Shown one piece after another: positions 14,242-21,262 of a stretch of 30,660 bases of DNA. This DNA is from Lachnospiraceae bacterium UBA2864 (GTDB lineage: Bacteria; Bacillota; Clostridia; Lachnospirales; Lachnospiraceae). The stretch covers positions 216,710 to 247,369 of the forward strand of contig DEFA01000022.1 in assembly GCA_002350525.1 (NCBI GenBank), read 5' to 3'. The translations under genes and the position numbers were made by a program. The notes under the pieces were generated by a model. That model worked only from the letters and a program-made list of their open reading frames with translations, had not been told where the DNA came from and ran no database searches. Each line of letters starts with the position of its first letter. Position 1 is the stretch's first letter.

Positions 14242-15774
14242 GTGGAAGATAAGGCAGTTCTGGAATTGCATAATATACATAAAAGCTTTCCGGGTGTAAA
14301 AGCCTTGCAGGGAGTCGACTTTAAGCTGTGTGAGGGTGAAATACATGCTCTCATGGGAGAAAACGGCGCAGGAAAGTCAACTCTTATAAAGGTTATTACC
14401 GGTGTTTATGAGAAAGAAGAAGGAGAGATATTCCTTAAGGGAAATGAGGGGGCAGTCAGCATTCATTCTCCGCAGGATGCTCAGAATCTCGGAATAAGTA
14501 CGGTGTATCAGGAGATTACCCTGTGCCCGAATCTTACGGTAGCCGAGAATATGTTTATAGGCAGAACGAAAGGCAGCCTTACCAACTGGAAGAAGATGAA
14601 TGAGGACTCGGATAAGATCCTTCAGTCACTTGATATTCCGGCCAAAGCGAATCAGCAGCTTGCAACATGTTCGTTGGCAGTACAGCAGATGGTTGCCATA
14701 GCAAGAGCGGTAGATATGGACTGTAAGGTCCTGATACTCGATGAGCCTACTTCTTCTCTTGATGACAGTGAAGTTCAGAAGCTTTTCGGTCTTATGAGAG
14801 ACCTGAAGAGCAAAGGTGTAGGTATAATCTTCGTAACGCATTTCCTTGATCAGGTTTACGAGGTATGCGACAAGATCACGGTTCTCCGTGACGGGAAACT
14901 GGTAGGAGAATATAAGATAAGTGATCTTCCGAGAGTTCAGCTTGTATCCAAGATGCTCGGTAAAGAGTTGGATGATCTTTCGGATATTAAGGGAGAATCC
15001 GAAGAATATAAGACAGATAATGTAAGTGCTCCGGTATTTGAAGCAGAGCAGCTTCAAAGTGATGCCGGAATTAAGCCGTTTGATTTCTATATCAGGAAGG
15101 GCGAGGTTAACGGTTTCACAGGACTTCTCGGTTCGGGAAGAAGTGAATGTGTCCGTGCCATTTTCGGTGCTGACCGTGTTATAGGCGGTAAGGTAAAGAA
15201 GAATGGTAAGGAAGTGAGGATTACCAAGCCGCTGGATGCCATGAAGGCAGGTATAGCTTATCTTCCTGAAGACAGAAAGGTAGACGGTATTGTAGGTGAT
15301 CTTTCGGTAAGAGAAAATATAATCCTTGCAGCTCAGGTGCTTCGAGGATTTATGAAGCCTTTTTCAAAGGCTCAGACTTATAAGCTTGCGGATGAGTATA
15401 TAAAGCTTCTGGATATTAAGACAGCTTCTGCGGATACACCGATCAAGTCACTTTCGGGAGGAAATCAGCAGAAGGTTATAGTAGCAAGATGGCTGCTTAT
15501 GCATCCGGAATATCTTATCCTTGATGAGCCGACACGAGGTATCGATGTCGGAACAAAGGTTGATATTCAGAAGCTGGCCCTGAAGCTGGCAAGTGAAGGA
15601 ATGAGCATTACATTTATCTCATCGGAAACAGATGAGATGCTTCGTACCTGTTCAAGACTTATAGTTATGAGAGACAGAAAGGTAGTAGGAGAGCTCACGG
15701 GAGACGATCTTACACAGAGCGGAATTATGAAGACAATCGCAGGAAACACAGAAGATAACGGAGGTGAAAGTTAA
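14242..15774 (+). CDS. ytfR: Sugar ABC transporter ATP-binding protein, two nucleotide-binding domains (YtfR-like)
   Basis: This 510-aa protein fuses two ABC ATPase domains, as is usual for ribose/galactose-type (CUT2) importers. Domain 1 has Walker A GENGAGKST (39-47), Walker B VLILDEPTSSL and a degenerate signature CSLAVQQM. Domain 2 (from about 255) has the degenerate loop GLLGSGRSE in place of Walker A, an intact signature LSGGNQQKV and Walker B LILDEPTRGIDVG. The start is GTG at 14242, seven bases after GGAGAGG. It acts at the inner face of the membrane with the two permeases that follow. The symbol reflects gene order and family; the transported sugar is not proven. Confidence 0.92.
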   Translation: MEDKAVLELHNIHKSFPGVKALQGVDFKLCEGEIHALMGENGAGKSTLIKVITGVYEKEEGEIFLKGNEGAVSIHSPQDAQNLGISTVYQEITLCPNLTVAENMFIGRTKGSLTNWKKMNEDSDKILQSLDIPAKANQQLATCSLAVQQMVAIARAVDMDCKVLILDEPTSSLDDSEVQKLFGLMRDLKSKGVGIIFVTHFLDQVYEVCDKITVLRDGKLVGEYKISDLPRVQLVSKMLGKELDDLSDIKGESEEYKTDNVSAPVFEAEQLQSDAGIKPFDFYIRKGEVNGFTGLLGSGRSECVRAIFGADRVIGGKVKKNGKEVRITKPLDAMKAGIAYLPEDRKVDGIVGDLSVRENIILAAQVLRGFMKPFSKAQTYKLADEYIKLLDIKTASADTPIKSLSGGNQQKVIVARWLLMHPEYLILDEPTRGIDVGTKVDIQKLALKLASEGMSITFISSETDEMLRTCSRLIVMRDRKVVGELTGDDLTQSGIMKTIAGNTEDNGGES

Positions 15775-15775
15775 A

Positions 15776-16834
15776 ATGGGAAATAAGAAAGTACTTTTTA
15801 ACAAACAGCTCCTCATTCCGATCGCTGCTATTGTTGCACTTGCACTTTTCAACTTAATAGTTGATCCATCGTTCTTCAAAATAGAGCGCGGATTTAACAG
15901 CGTAGGCGATCCTGTTCTTTCCGGATATCTTATAACAATCCTTGACTACGGTTCAGAGCTTGCAATCCTTGCAATCGGAATGACGCTCGTTACCGCGGCT
16001 TCAGGCGGACAGGATATCAGTGTCGGCGCAGCTATCGCTATAGCCGGTAGTGTTATCCTCAGGGTTCTCTGCGGAACGGAATCCAGACCTGAAACTTTAA
16101 AAGCACCTATAATAGTGGCCTTCCTTGTAGCAGTTGTGGTAGCTATGCTTTTCGGTGCATTTAACGGAATACTGGTTGCTTATTTCAAGATACAACCGAT
16201 GGTTGCGACGCTTATCCTCTTTACTGCAGGACGTTCAATCGCAGCTTGGATCAATAACAACGAGCTTCCGATCATAAGCGATCCGTCCTTCGGAATCTAT
16301 GGTGGATATATTCCGGGAATTCCTATCCCGACGCCGTTCTTTATCGCAGTAGCATGTGTGATAATCATCATGCTTGTACTAAAGTTTACAACACTGGGAC
16401 TTTATACTCAGTCAGTCGGTATCAATGAAAGTTCTTCAAGACTGAACGGTATCAATCCACAGTTTATAAAATTCCTTACATTCGTTATCCTCGGCGTATG
16501 TGTTGCGGTAGCTGGACTTATCAAAGTAAGCCGTCTTTCAACGATTAACTATTCGGTTATAGCTAAGGATATCGAAATGGATGCAATCCTTGCGGTTGCA
16601 CTTGGTGGAAATTCACTTTCCGGCGGAAAGTTCAGCATGACAGCTTCAATCCTCGGAGCTTACGTTATTCAGTTCCTTACAACAACACTTTATAAGATGA
16701 ATGTTAACTCCGATGCGCTGTCTGCATATAAGGCAGTAGTCGTAATAATACTGGTTGTTCTCAGTACACCTATAGTAAGAAAGAAGCTGTCTCAGCTTGG
16801 GGCAAAGCTGTTCCCTAAGAAGGAGGTGGCGTAA
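15776..16834 (+). CDS. ytfT: Sugar ABC transporter permease (YtfT-like)
   Basis: This 352-aa BPD_transp_2 family permease has about eight to ten membrane helices. The motifs AIGMTLVTAASGGQDISVGA (start of the core) and ALGGNSLSGGKFSMTASILGA (loop near the C-terminus) are hallmarks of CUT2 permeases. The ATG at 15776 is chosen because GGAGGTG (15760-15766) sits nine bases before it; a GTG at 15764 is part of that ribosome site. The start lies one base after the ATPase stop. Two different permease genes in tandem imply a heterodimeric channel, as in YtfT/YjfF. Confidence 0.92.
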   Translation: MGNKKVLFNKQLLIPIAAIVALALFNLIVDPSFFKIERGFNSVGDPVLSGYLITILDYGSELAILAIGMTLVTAASGGQDISVGAAIAIAGSVILRVLCGTESRPETLKAPIIVAFLVAVVVAMLFGAFNGILVAYFKIQPMVATLILFTAGRSIAAWINNNELPIISDPSFGIYGGYIPGIPIPTPFFIAVACVIIIMLVLKFTTLGLYTQSVGINESSSRLNGINPQFIKFLTFVILGVCVAVAGLIKVSRLSTINYSVIAKDIEMDAILAVALGGNSLSGGKFSMTASILGAYVIQFLTTTLYKMNVNSDALSAYKAVVVIILVVLSTPIVRKKLSQLGAKLFPKKEVA

Positions 16835-17893
16835 ATGGAAAAGTTTAAAAAGTGGTTCGGAAAGACCAGTGATACAAATCTGCTTCTTACCATTACTATA
16901 GTAGTATTCTTCGTAATGTATATCGGGGCAATTGTATTTCAGGGAAAGGGCTTTTTAAAGCCACAGACGTTCTTTAACATTTTAAATTCAAATGCAGCAC
17001 TCATCATTACAGCCTGTGGTATGAGCCTTGTAATGATCTGCGGCGGAATAGATATCTCTGTCGGTGGTGTAGTTGCACTTTGCAGTATGAGCTGTGCGGT
17101 ATATCTGGATAGAAATATACTTCAACCTGAAAAATATAATACTCCGGGAAGCGTAGCAGTAGCATTCTTTATTGCTCTTGCAATCGGTGTTGCTTTCGGA
17201 CTTGTACAGGGATTCCTTGTGGCGTATCTGGAGATCCAGCCGTTCATAGTAACTCTGGCGGGTATGTTCTTTGCGAGAGGTATGACCACAATAGTTCATA
17301 CAGCTCCGTTCAATGTTGAGAATGAAGCATTTGTAGGACTTAAGGATACGAGAGTTGTTGTTCCGGGATTTGGTTCGGTAAACAAACTCGGTAACTATGT
17401 AGATGCATATGTTGAGATAGGTGTTATAGTAGCAATATTAACGGTTATAACACTTTTCGTAGTTCTGAGATGGACACGCCTTGGCCGTAGCTTCTATGCG
17501 GTAGGAGGAAATGCACAGAGTGCTCTGATGCTCGGAATAAACGTTAAGAAGACAAAGTTCATGTCCCATCTTATCTGTGGAACATTGGCAGGAATCGCAG
17601 GCTTTGTATACTTCATGCATGTAGGATCCGGTTCGGCATCTCATGCAAGCGGTATGGAAATGAATGCAATAGCATCATCCATCATCGGTGGTACAATGCT
17701 TACCGGTGGTGTAGGTAATATATGCGGAACACTCTTCGGAGTTCTGTCCCTTTCAACTATTCAGAACATAGTTGCTTCAGCCGGACTCGGTCAGGCTTGG
17801 TGGACAGGAATTACCATTGCAGCTATGCTGTGTCTCTTCCTTGTGATTCAGAGTGTTGTAATGGCAAAGAAAAAGAAGCTGCTTACAAAGTAA
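16835..17893 (+). CDS. yjfF: Sugar ABC transporter permease, second subunit (YjfF-like)
   Basis: This 352-aa membrane protein belongs to the same BPD_transp_2 family. It has TACGMSLVMICGGIDISVGGVVAL near the first core helices, WTRLGRSFYAVGGNAQSALMLGINV in the central cytoplasmic loop and IIGGTMLTGGVGNICGTLFGV near the C-terminus. The ATG at 16835 immediately follows the previous stop codon, and AGGAGGTGG (16821-16829) lies just before it. It completes the transport operon, and a strong terminator follows. It would pair with the preceding permease to form the translocation pore. Confidence 0.92.
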   Translation: MEKFKKWFGKTSDTNLLLTITIVVFFVMYIGAIVFQGKGFLKPQTFFNILNSNAALIITACGMSLVMICGGIDISVGGVVALCSMSCAVYLDRNILQPEKYNTPGSVAVAFFIALAIGVAFGLVQGFLVAYLEIQPFIVTLAGMFFARGMTTIVHTAPFNVENEAFVGLKDTRVVVPGFGSVNKLGNYVDAYVEIGVIVAILTVITLFVVLRWTRLGRSFYAVGGNAQSALMLGINVKKTKFMSHLICGTLAGIAGFVYFMHVGSGSASHASGMEMNAIASSIIGGTMLTGGVGNICGTLFGVLSLSTIQNIVASAGLGQAWWTGITIAAMLCLFLVIQSVVMAKKKKLLTK

Positions 17894-17953
17894 ACAGATT
17901 CATATTAAATTCGTAAATTTTCATAAAGTTAAAAACTTCTTCAACTAACCTGG

Positions 17954-18010
17954 GATCGGAGAAATGTGAAACGATAGCCCCCCGCTTTGTATCACATTTC
18001 TCCGATTTCT
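17954..18010 (+). terminator. Terminator of the ytfQ-type transport operon
   Basis: ATCGGAGAAATGTGA (17955-17969) pairs without mismatch with TCACATTTCTCCGAT (17992-18006), then TTCTTTT follows. The 22-base loop contains a run of six Cs. The stem is long enough to work alone, and the loop is larger than usual. Confidence 0.85.
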
Positions 18011-18062
18011 TTTCAAGCAAAACAATATATCTAACATTAATGACAAAATATTACGATTTTTC

Positions 18063-18091
18063 TTGACACCGAAATCGGGTTATGATAATAT
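18063..18091 (+). promoter_or_regulatory. Promoter of the riboswitch-flotillin transcript
   Basis: A consensus -35 box TTGACA (18063-18068) is followed after 17 bases by TAATAT (18086-18091). The predicted start near 18098 places the riboswitch aptamer at the very 5' end of the RNA. Confidence 0.85.
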
Positions 18092-18100
18092 CTCATCAAT

Positions 18101-18229
18101 ACAAAATTAGGGAGTAGCTAACAAAGTGATTTCGGTGATATACAGCCGAATGAAACGTTGGTTGCATCTTCGTCAGTACGATTGATATAAGTCAATCCGG
18201 AGTGTAAATAATCAGCGAGACTATTTTGT
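18101..18229 (+). ncRNA. yybP-ykoY family (manganese) riboswitch aptamer
   Basis: The conserved words of the family occur in the right order. GGAGTAGC (18111-18118) directly follows the 5' strand of P1. CGTCAGTACG (18171-18180) is followed by the hairpin ATTGA/TCAAT and then CCGG (18197-18200), matching the Mn-binding four-way junction seen in Lactococcus. AGCGAGAC (18214-18221) closes the aptamer. P1 forms between ACAAAATTAG (18101-18110, one bulged T) and CTATTTTGT (18221-18229). A further hairpin is TTCGG/CCGAA (18131-18149), and TTGCAT (18162-18167) can pair with GTGTAA (18202-18207). Family members bind Mn2+ and switch genes on. Because P1 uses the same bases as the terminator's 5' arm, ligand binding should prevent termination. 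Confidence 0.87.
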
Positions 18230-18263
18230 GGTTTTAATAACCGCAGAAGAGTCTCGCTTTTTG
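18214..18263 (+). terminator. Riboswitch-controlled terminator
   Basis: AGCGAGACT (18214-18222) pairs perfectly with AGTCTCGCT (18250-18258), and inside it TGTGGTT (18227-18233) pairs with AACCGCA (18239-18245). TTTTTG follows. Its 5' arm overlaps the last aptamer bases and the 3' strand of P1, so the two structures exclude each other: an expression platform that should be ON with ligand. Confidence 0.9.
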
Positions 18264-18271
18264 TTATACAA

Positions 18272-18420
18272 ATGCTGAAATTCAATAAGTTTCCTGCTTG
18301 CAGGAAAAACTTATTGAATTAACAGCATGATGAAACATGAGGATGAAGAGATTCACGAAGTGAATCGCGAGAATCCGAATGTTTCAGAATTGCGAAAGTT
18401 TCGAAGAAACGGAGCAATTC
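18272..18420 (+). other. Cluster of hairpins between the riboswitch terminator and the first gene
   Basis: Three strong inverted repeats follow each other. The first pairs 18272-18298 with 18301-18328: ATGCTG, then ATTCAATAAGTT, then CCTGC, each with its complement around a TT loop, broken only by short A/T bulges. The second is GATTCAC-GAA-GTGAATC (18350-18366). The third is GAATTGC (18387-18393) with GCAATTC (18414-18420), enclosing GTTTC-GAA-GAAAC (18398-18410). The frame is open through this stretch from 18327, but the repeats and the good ribosome site further on argue that it is untranslated leader. Origin could be a small mobile palindromic element or a second regulatory RNA. Bases 18421-18482 show nothing more than the ribosome site. 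Confidence 0.55.
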
Positions 18421-18482
18421 GTTGTATAACAAGTGAATTACTAGTGAGGCTTAAGTATTTATATGAGAAAGGAGGTAAGGCA

Positions 18483-18710
18483 ATGGCATATTTTCCACCG
18501 GTTCCGGCGATAAGAAGGAATCTGCTGATCAAAGGGCTCCGACAGACAGGAGCAGTCTCAAGGGAAACAGCTGTAACGCTCAGTGAGGCAGGTATAATCA
18601 ATCCTAACGGCTTCAAGCTTATCACTGATCTCCTTGTTAAACGGGGGATTATATTACAGGAAGGCAACAAGTTTTACCTGGGACTCGTAGATATGAAAGT
18701 CTGTAATTAG
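18483..18710 (+). CDS. Small winged-helix-like protein of unknown function
   Basis: This 75-aa protein starts at an ATG preceded by AAGGAGGT (18470-18477), the best ribosome site in the area; a longer in-frame start at 18327 lies inside a hairpin and has no such site. The sequence RRNLLIKGLRQTGAVSRETAVTLSEAG followed by NGFKLITDLLVKRGIILQEGNKFYL has the helix-helix-helix-strand pattern of a winged helix domain, with a short hydrophobic tail end. It is the first gene behind the manganese riboswitch and precedes the flotillin gene by 60 bases. Whether it binds DNA or acts as a protein-protein module is unknown; I do not recognise a named family. Confidence 0.72.
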   Translation: MAYFPPVPAIRRNLLIKGLRQTGAVSRETAVTLSEAGIINPNGFKLITDLLVKRGIILQEGNKFYLGLVDMKVCN

Positions 18711-18770
18711 TCTTGTGAAGATTAATTGATTAACTCATTAGATTGCTTATTTTATGAAAGGATAACGACT

Positions 18771-20315
18771 ATGTTAAAGTATATTATTTTGGGTGTAGTG
18801 GTTGTATTTGTTCTGGTTATCATCATGACCAGCTATGTAAAGTCACCTCCTGACAAAGCTTATATTATTTCCGGTATCAGAAGAAGGCCAAAGGTTTTCA
18901 TCGGACGTGCGGGACTTAAGCTTCCTTTCCTTGAGAGAAAGGATGAACTGATCATAAAGCAGATATCTATCGATATCAAGACAGGCGACTATGTTCCGAC
19001 ATCGGACTTCATCGGTGTTAATATCGATGCAGTTGCCAAGATCAGACTTATGACCGATCCGGAAGGAATTCAGAGAGCTATGGCAAACTTCCTCAATATG
19101 AATGAGCAGAGAATAGCCGAAGCACTTGTTGATTCTCTTCAGGGTAACATGCGTGAGATAGTAGGTACGATCACACTTAAGGAACTCTGCAATGACCGTA
19201 AGTCTTTCGGTGATCAGGTTCAGGAAAAGGCTCAGCTTGATATGAACCGACTCGGTGTTGAGATCATTTCCTGTAACATTCAGCATGTTGAAGATAAGAA
19301 CGATCTTATCAATGCACTTGGTCAGGATAACATGGCAGCTATTCAGAAGTCGGCAAGCATAGCTAAAGCAAATGCAGATAGAGACGTAGCAATAGCTCAG
19401 GCACAGGCTCAGAAAGAAGCAAATGATGCAAGAGTTCAGGCTGAGACAGAGATCGCAATTAAGCAGAATGATCTTTCGATTAAGAGATCAGAACTTAAGA
19501 CAGTTGAAGATACAAAGAAAGCAGAGGCCGATGCAGCATATTCGATTCAGCAGGAGACACAGCGTAAGACAATAGAAATTACAAAGGCTCAGGCTGATAT
19601 TGCTAAGCAGGAGCAGGAGATTACACGTAAGCAGAAAGAAGCATCCGTTAAGGAGCAGGAACTTAACGCTCAGATCCGTAAGCAGGCTGATGCAGATAAA
19701 TATCGTCAGCAACAGATGGCTGAAGTTGAACTCTTCAAGAGACAGAAGGAAGCAGAAGCTAAGAAATATGAATTCGAGCAGGCTGCAGAAGCTAAGAGAA
19801 TTCAGGCGGAAGCTGATAAATATGCTATGGAGCAGGAAGCTGCAGCGATTAAAGCTAAGGCAGAGGCAGAAGCCGCAGGTATCAAGGCAAAAGGTGAAGC
19901 AGAAGCCGCAGCTATTAAGGCTAAAGCAGAGGCTGAGGCTGCAGGTATTGATAAGAAAGCAGAAGCTATGAAGAAGTACGGTGAGGCAGCCGTTATCGAA
20001 ATGCTCTGCAAGATGTATCCTGAAGTTGCTCGTGCAATTGCTGAGCCTCTCGGAAAGATTGATAAGATCACAATGTACGGTGACGGAAATACTGCAAGAC
20101 TTACGGAGGATGTTACAAAGTCCTTTAAGCAGACAATCGACGGTCTATCGGATTCACTCGGTTTAGACCTTAACTCGGTAGCAACGAATTTCCTTAAGAA
20201 TAAGAGCGGAGATACAAAGCAGATCGAAACAAAAGATAATACAGAAGATGCTGATTCAAAAACAGATACAGATATGACTTCTTTTAAGGAAGTGGATACC
20301 GACAGTGAAGAATAA
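18771..20315 (+). CDS. Flotillin-like SPFH/band-7 membrane scaffold protein
   Basis: This 514-aa protein has one N-terminal hydrophobic segment (about 3-21), then an SPFH/band-7 domain (about 25-190: PPDKAYIISGIRRRPKVFIGRAGLKLPFLE, then NVDAVAKI-like NIDAVAKIRL and IVGTITLKEL). A very long Glu/Ala/Lys/Gln-rich coiled coil runs from about 195 to 410, followed by a flotillin-type C-terminal segment (YGEAAVIEMLCKMYPEVARAIAEPLGKIDKITMYGDGN) and an acidic disordered tail. This matches bacterial FloT/YuaG and YqiK. Such proteins form large assemblies in functional membrane microdomains. The ATG at 18771 follows AAAGGA. The NfeD-like partner usually next to flotillins is missing; instead a winged-helix-like protein and a zinc-ribbon protein flank it behind a manganese riboswitch. 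Confidence 0.92.
   Translation: MLKYIILGVVVVFVLVIIMTSYVKSPPDKAYIISGIRRRPKVFIGRAGLKLPFLERKDELIIKQISIDIKTGDYVPTSDFIGVNIDAVAKIRLMTDPEGIQRAMANFLNMNEQRIAEALVDSLQGNMREIVGTITLKELCNDRKSFGDQVQEKAQLDMNRLGVEIISCNIQHVEDKNDLINALGQDNMAAIQKSASIAKANADRDVAIAQAQAQKEANDARVQAETEIAIKQNDLSIKRSELKTVEDTKKAEADAAYSIQQETQRKTIEITKAQADIAKQEQEITRKQKEASVKEQELNAQIRKQADADKYRQQQMAEVELFKRQKEAEAKKYEFEQAAEAKRIQAEADKYAMEQEAAAIKAKAEAEAAGIKAKGEAEAAAIKAKAEAEAAGIDKKAEAMKKYGEAAVIEMLCKMYPEVARAIAEPLGKIDKITMYGDGNTARLTEDVTKSFKQTIDGLSDSLGLDLNSVATNFLKNKSGDTKQIETKDNTEDADSKTDTDMTSFKEVDTDSEE
19848..19946 (+). repeat. Three 33-bp in-frame repeats in the flotillin coiled coil
   Basis: Units 19848-19880, 19881-19913 and 19914-19946 each encode 11 residues: IKAKAEAEAAG, IKAKGEAEAAA and IKAKAEAEAAG. 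An 11-residue period is typical of hendecad coiled coils, which are nearly straight or right-handed, as expected for flotillin cages. Confidence 0.8.
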
Positions 20316-20382
20316 CCTGACGATACAATATAAAAAAATTATCAAAACTACAAAATTATATGATTTAGGGAGGATGTAACAA

Positions 20383-21069
20383 ATGATTTGTCCATTTTGC
20401 GGCGGAGAGCTTCCGGAGGGATCAAAGGAGTGTTTTATCTGTGGTGAGCATATATTCCGGAGGGATACCGAGACATTACTCGGAACAGGGATTACGATAA
20501 TTCCGAACAGCAATGAGGAGAATGATAAGAGTCAGGATACGGGAGGATCAATGTATTATACGACACCTATGGACTATCCGGTTTCTTCGGATTACGGAAC
20601 AACGGATTATTCGTCCAAGACCATTAAGAACAGAAGAATAGGGACATTGATTTTATTCCTCGCCATTGTGGCAGCAACAGCTGTGATCATTCTTTTAACT
20701 TCCGGCGTGTTTGCAAGTAAAGATGGTGTATATAATGCAACGAATCTGGACAAAACTTTGGAAAAGATTCTTGCCGCAGAAGGCGAAAATATTGATACAT
20801 CACTTATAGGTATTGAAGCATCTATGACTGTCGAAGGAAAGAAGGTTTCGTTCCGTACAGCAGTTACACTGGAGGGTGAAGTATTTTCGGAAGATGTATG
20901 GACCGGAAAGATATCCTTTAAAGGAAAAGATGTAAGGATTAATTGGGATGACAAATCGGGAATGGGCTATGCAACATACAGTCGCAAGGATAAGTCGATC
21001 ACATTTGATCTGGGACCCGAAGATGCAGCATTTTACGGAGTAGAGAACCTGGTATTCGTAAGAGAGTAG
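20383..21069 (+). CDS. Zinc-ribbon membrane protein of unknown function
   Basis: This 228-aa protein begins with a small zinc ribbon, CPFC at residues 3-6 and CFIC at 17-20, in the cytoplasm. A Ser/Thr/Tyr-rich linker, one transmembrane helix (about 86-108, GTLILFLAIVAATAVIILLTSG) and an extracytoplasmic domain of about 115 residues with beta-rich character (ASMTVEGKKVSFRTAVTLEGEVF) follow. The ATG follows GGGAGGATG at 20368-20376. It is the last gene before a terminator and could share the riboswitch transcript with the flotillin gene 67 bases upstream. Zinc-ribbon plus membrane helix proteins are common in Firmicutes and rarely characterised. No enzyme motif is visible. Confidence 0.82.
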   Translation: MICPFCGGELPEGSKECFICGEHIFRRDTETLLGTGITIIPNSNEENDKSQDTGGSMYYTTPMDYPVSSDYGTTDYSSKTIKNRRIGTLILFLAIVAATAVIILLTSGVFASKDGVYNATNLDKTLEKILAAEGENIDTSLIGIEASMTVEGKKVSFRTAVTLEGEVFSEDVWTGKISFKGKDVRINWDDKSGMGYATYSRKDKSITFDLGPEDAAFYGVENLVFVRE

Positions 21070-21109
21070 TATTTAATTAATAAGTTTATCAGTAAGTATT
21101 TGTAGGGGG

Positions 21110-21158
21110 ACCGCACCGGATGAACGTTAGTGAACCGTTCGTTCGGTGCGGTTATTAT
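21110..21158 (+). terminator. Terminator after the flotillin operon
   Basis: ACCGCACCG (21110-21118) pairs perfectly with CGGTGCGGT (21144-21152), with an inner GAACG/CGTTC stem (21122-21126 with 21136-21140). TTATTATTGTT follows. The T tract is interrupted but the stem is GC-rich. Confidence 0.8.
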
Positions 21159-21195
21159 TGTTGAATATATATAATTTTTCCTGTAATTTTAGATT

Positions 21196-21224
21196 TTTAC
21201 AGAAACCAAGATATATGGTATGAT
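21196..21224 (+). promoter_or_regulatory. Promoter of the second sensory operon
   Basis: TTTACA (21196-21201) and TATGAT (21219-21224) are separated by 17 bases, giving a predicted start near 21231 and a leader of about 32 bases. Confidence 0.7.
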
Positions 21225-21262
21225 TAATTTCGATTGATCATGGTAAGACGAGGTTTGAAGAA

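Noticed and set aside
17955..18006. Could the 15-bp inverted repeat be an insertion-sequence end?
   Set aside because: The arms are only 22 bases apart, no transposase or target duplication is present, and it sits right after the last permease with a T-rich tail, as a terminator would.
18327..18482. Upstream extension of the 75-aa protein by 52 codons
   Set aside because: The extension starts inside a long hairpin, has no ribosome site, and consists of stem-loop sequence, whereas the ATG at 18483 has AAGGAGGT at ideal distance.
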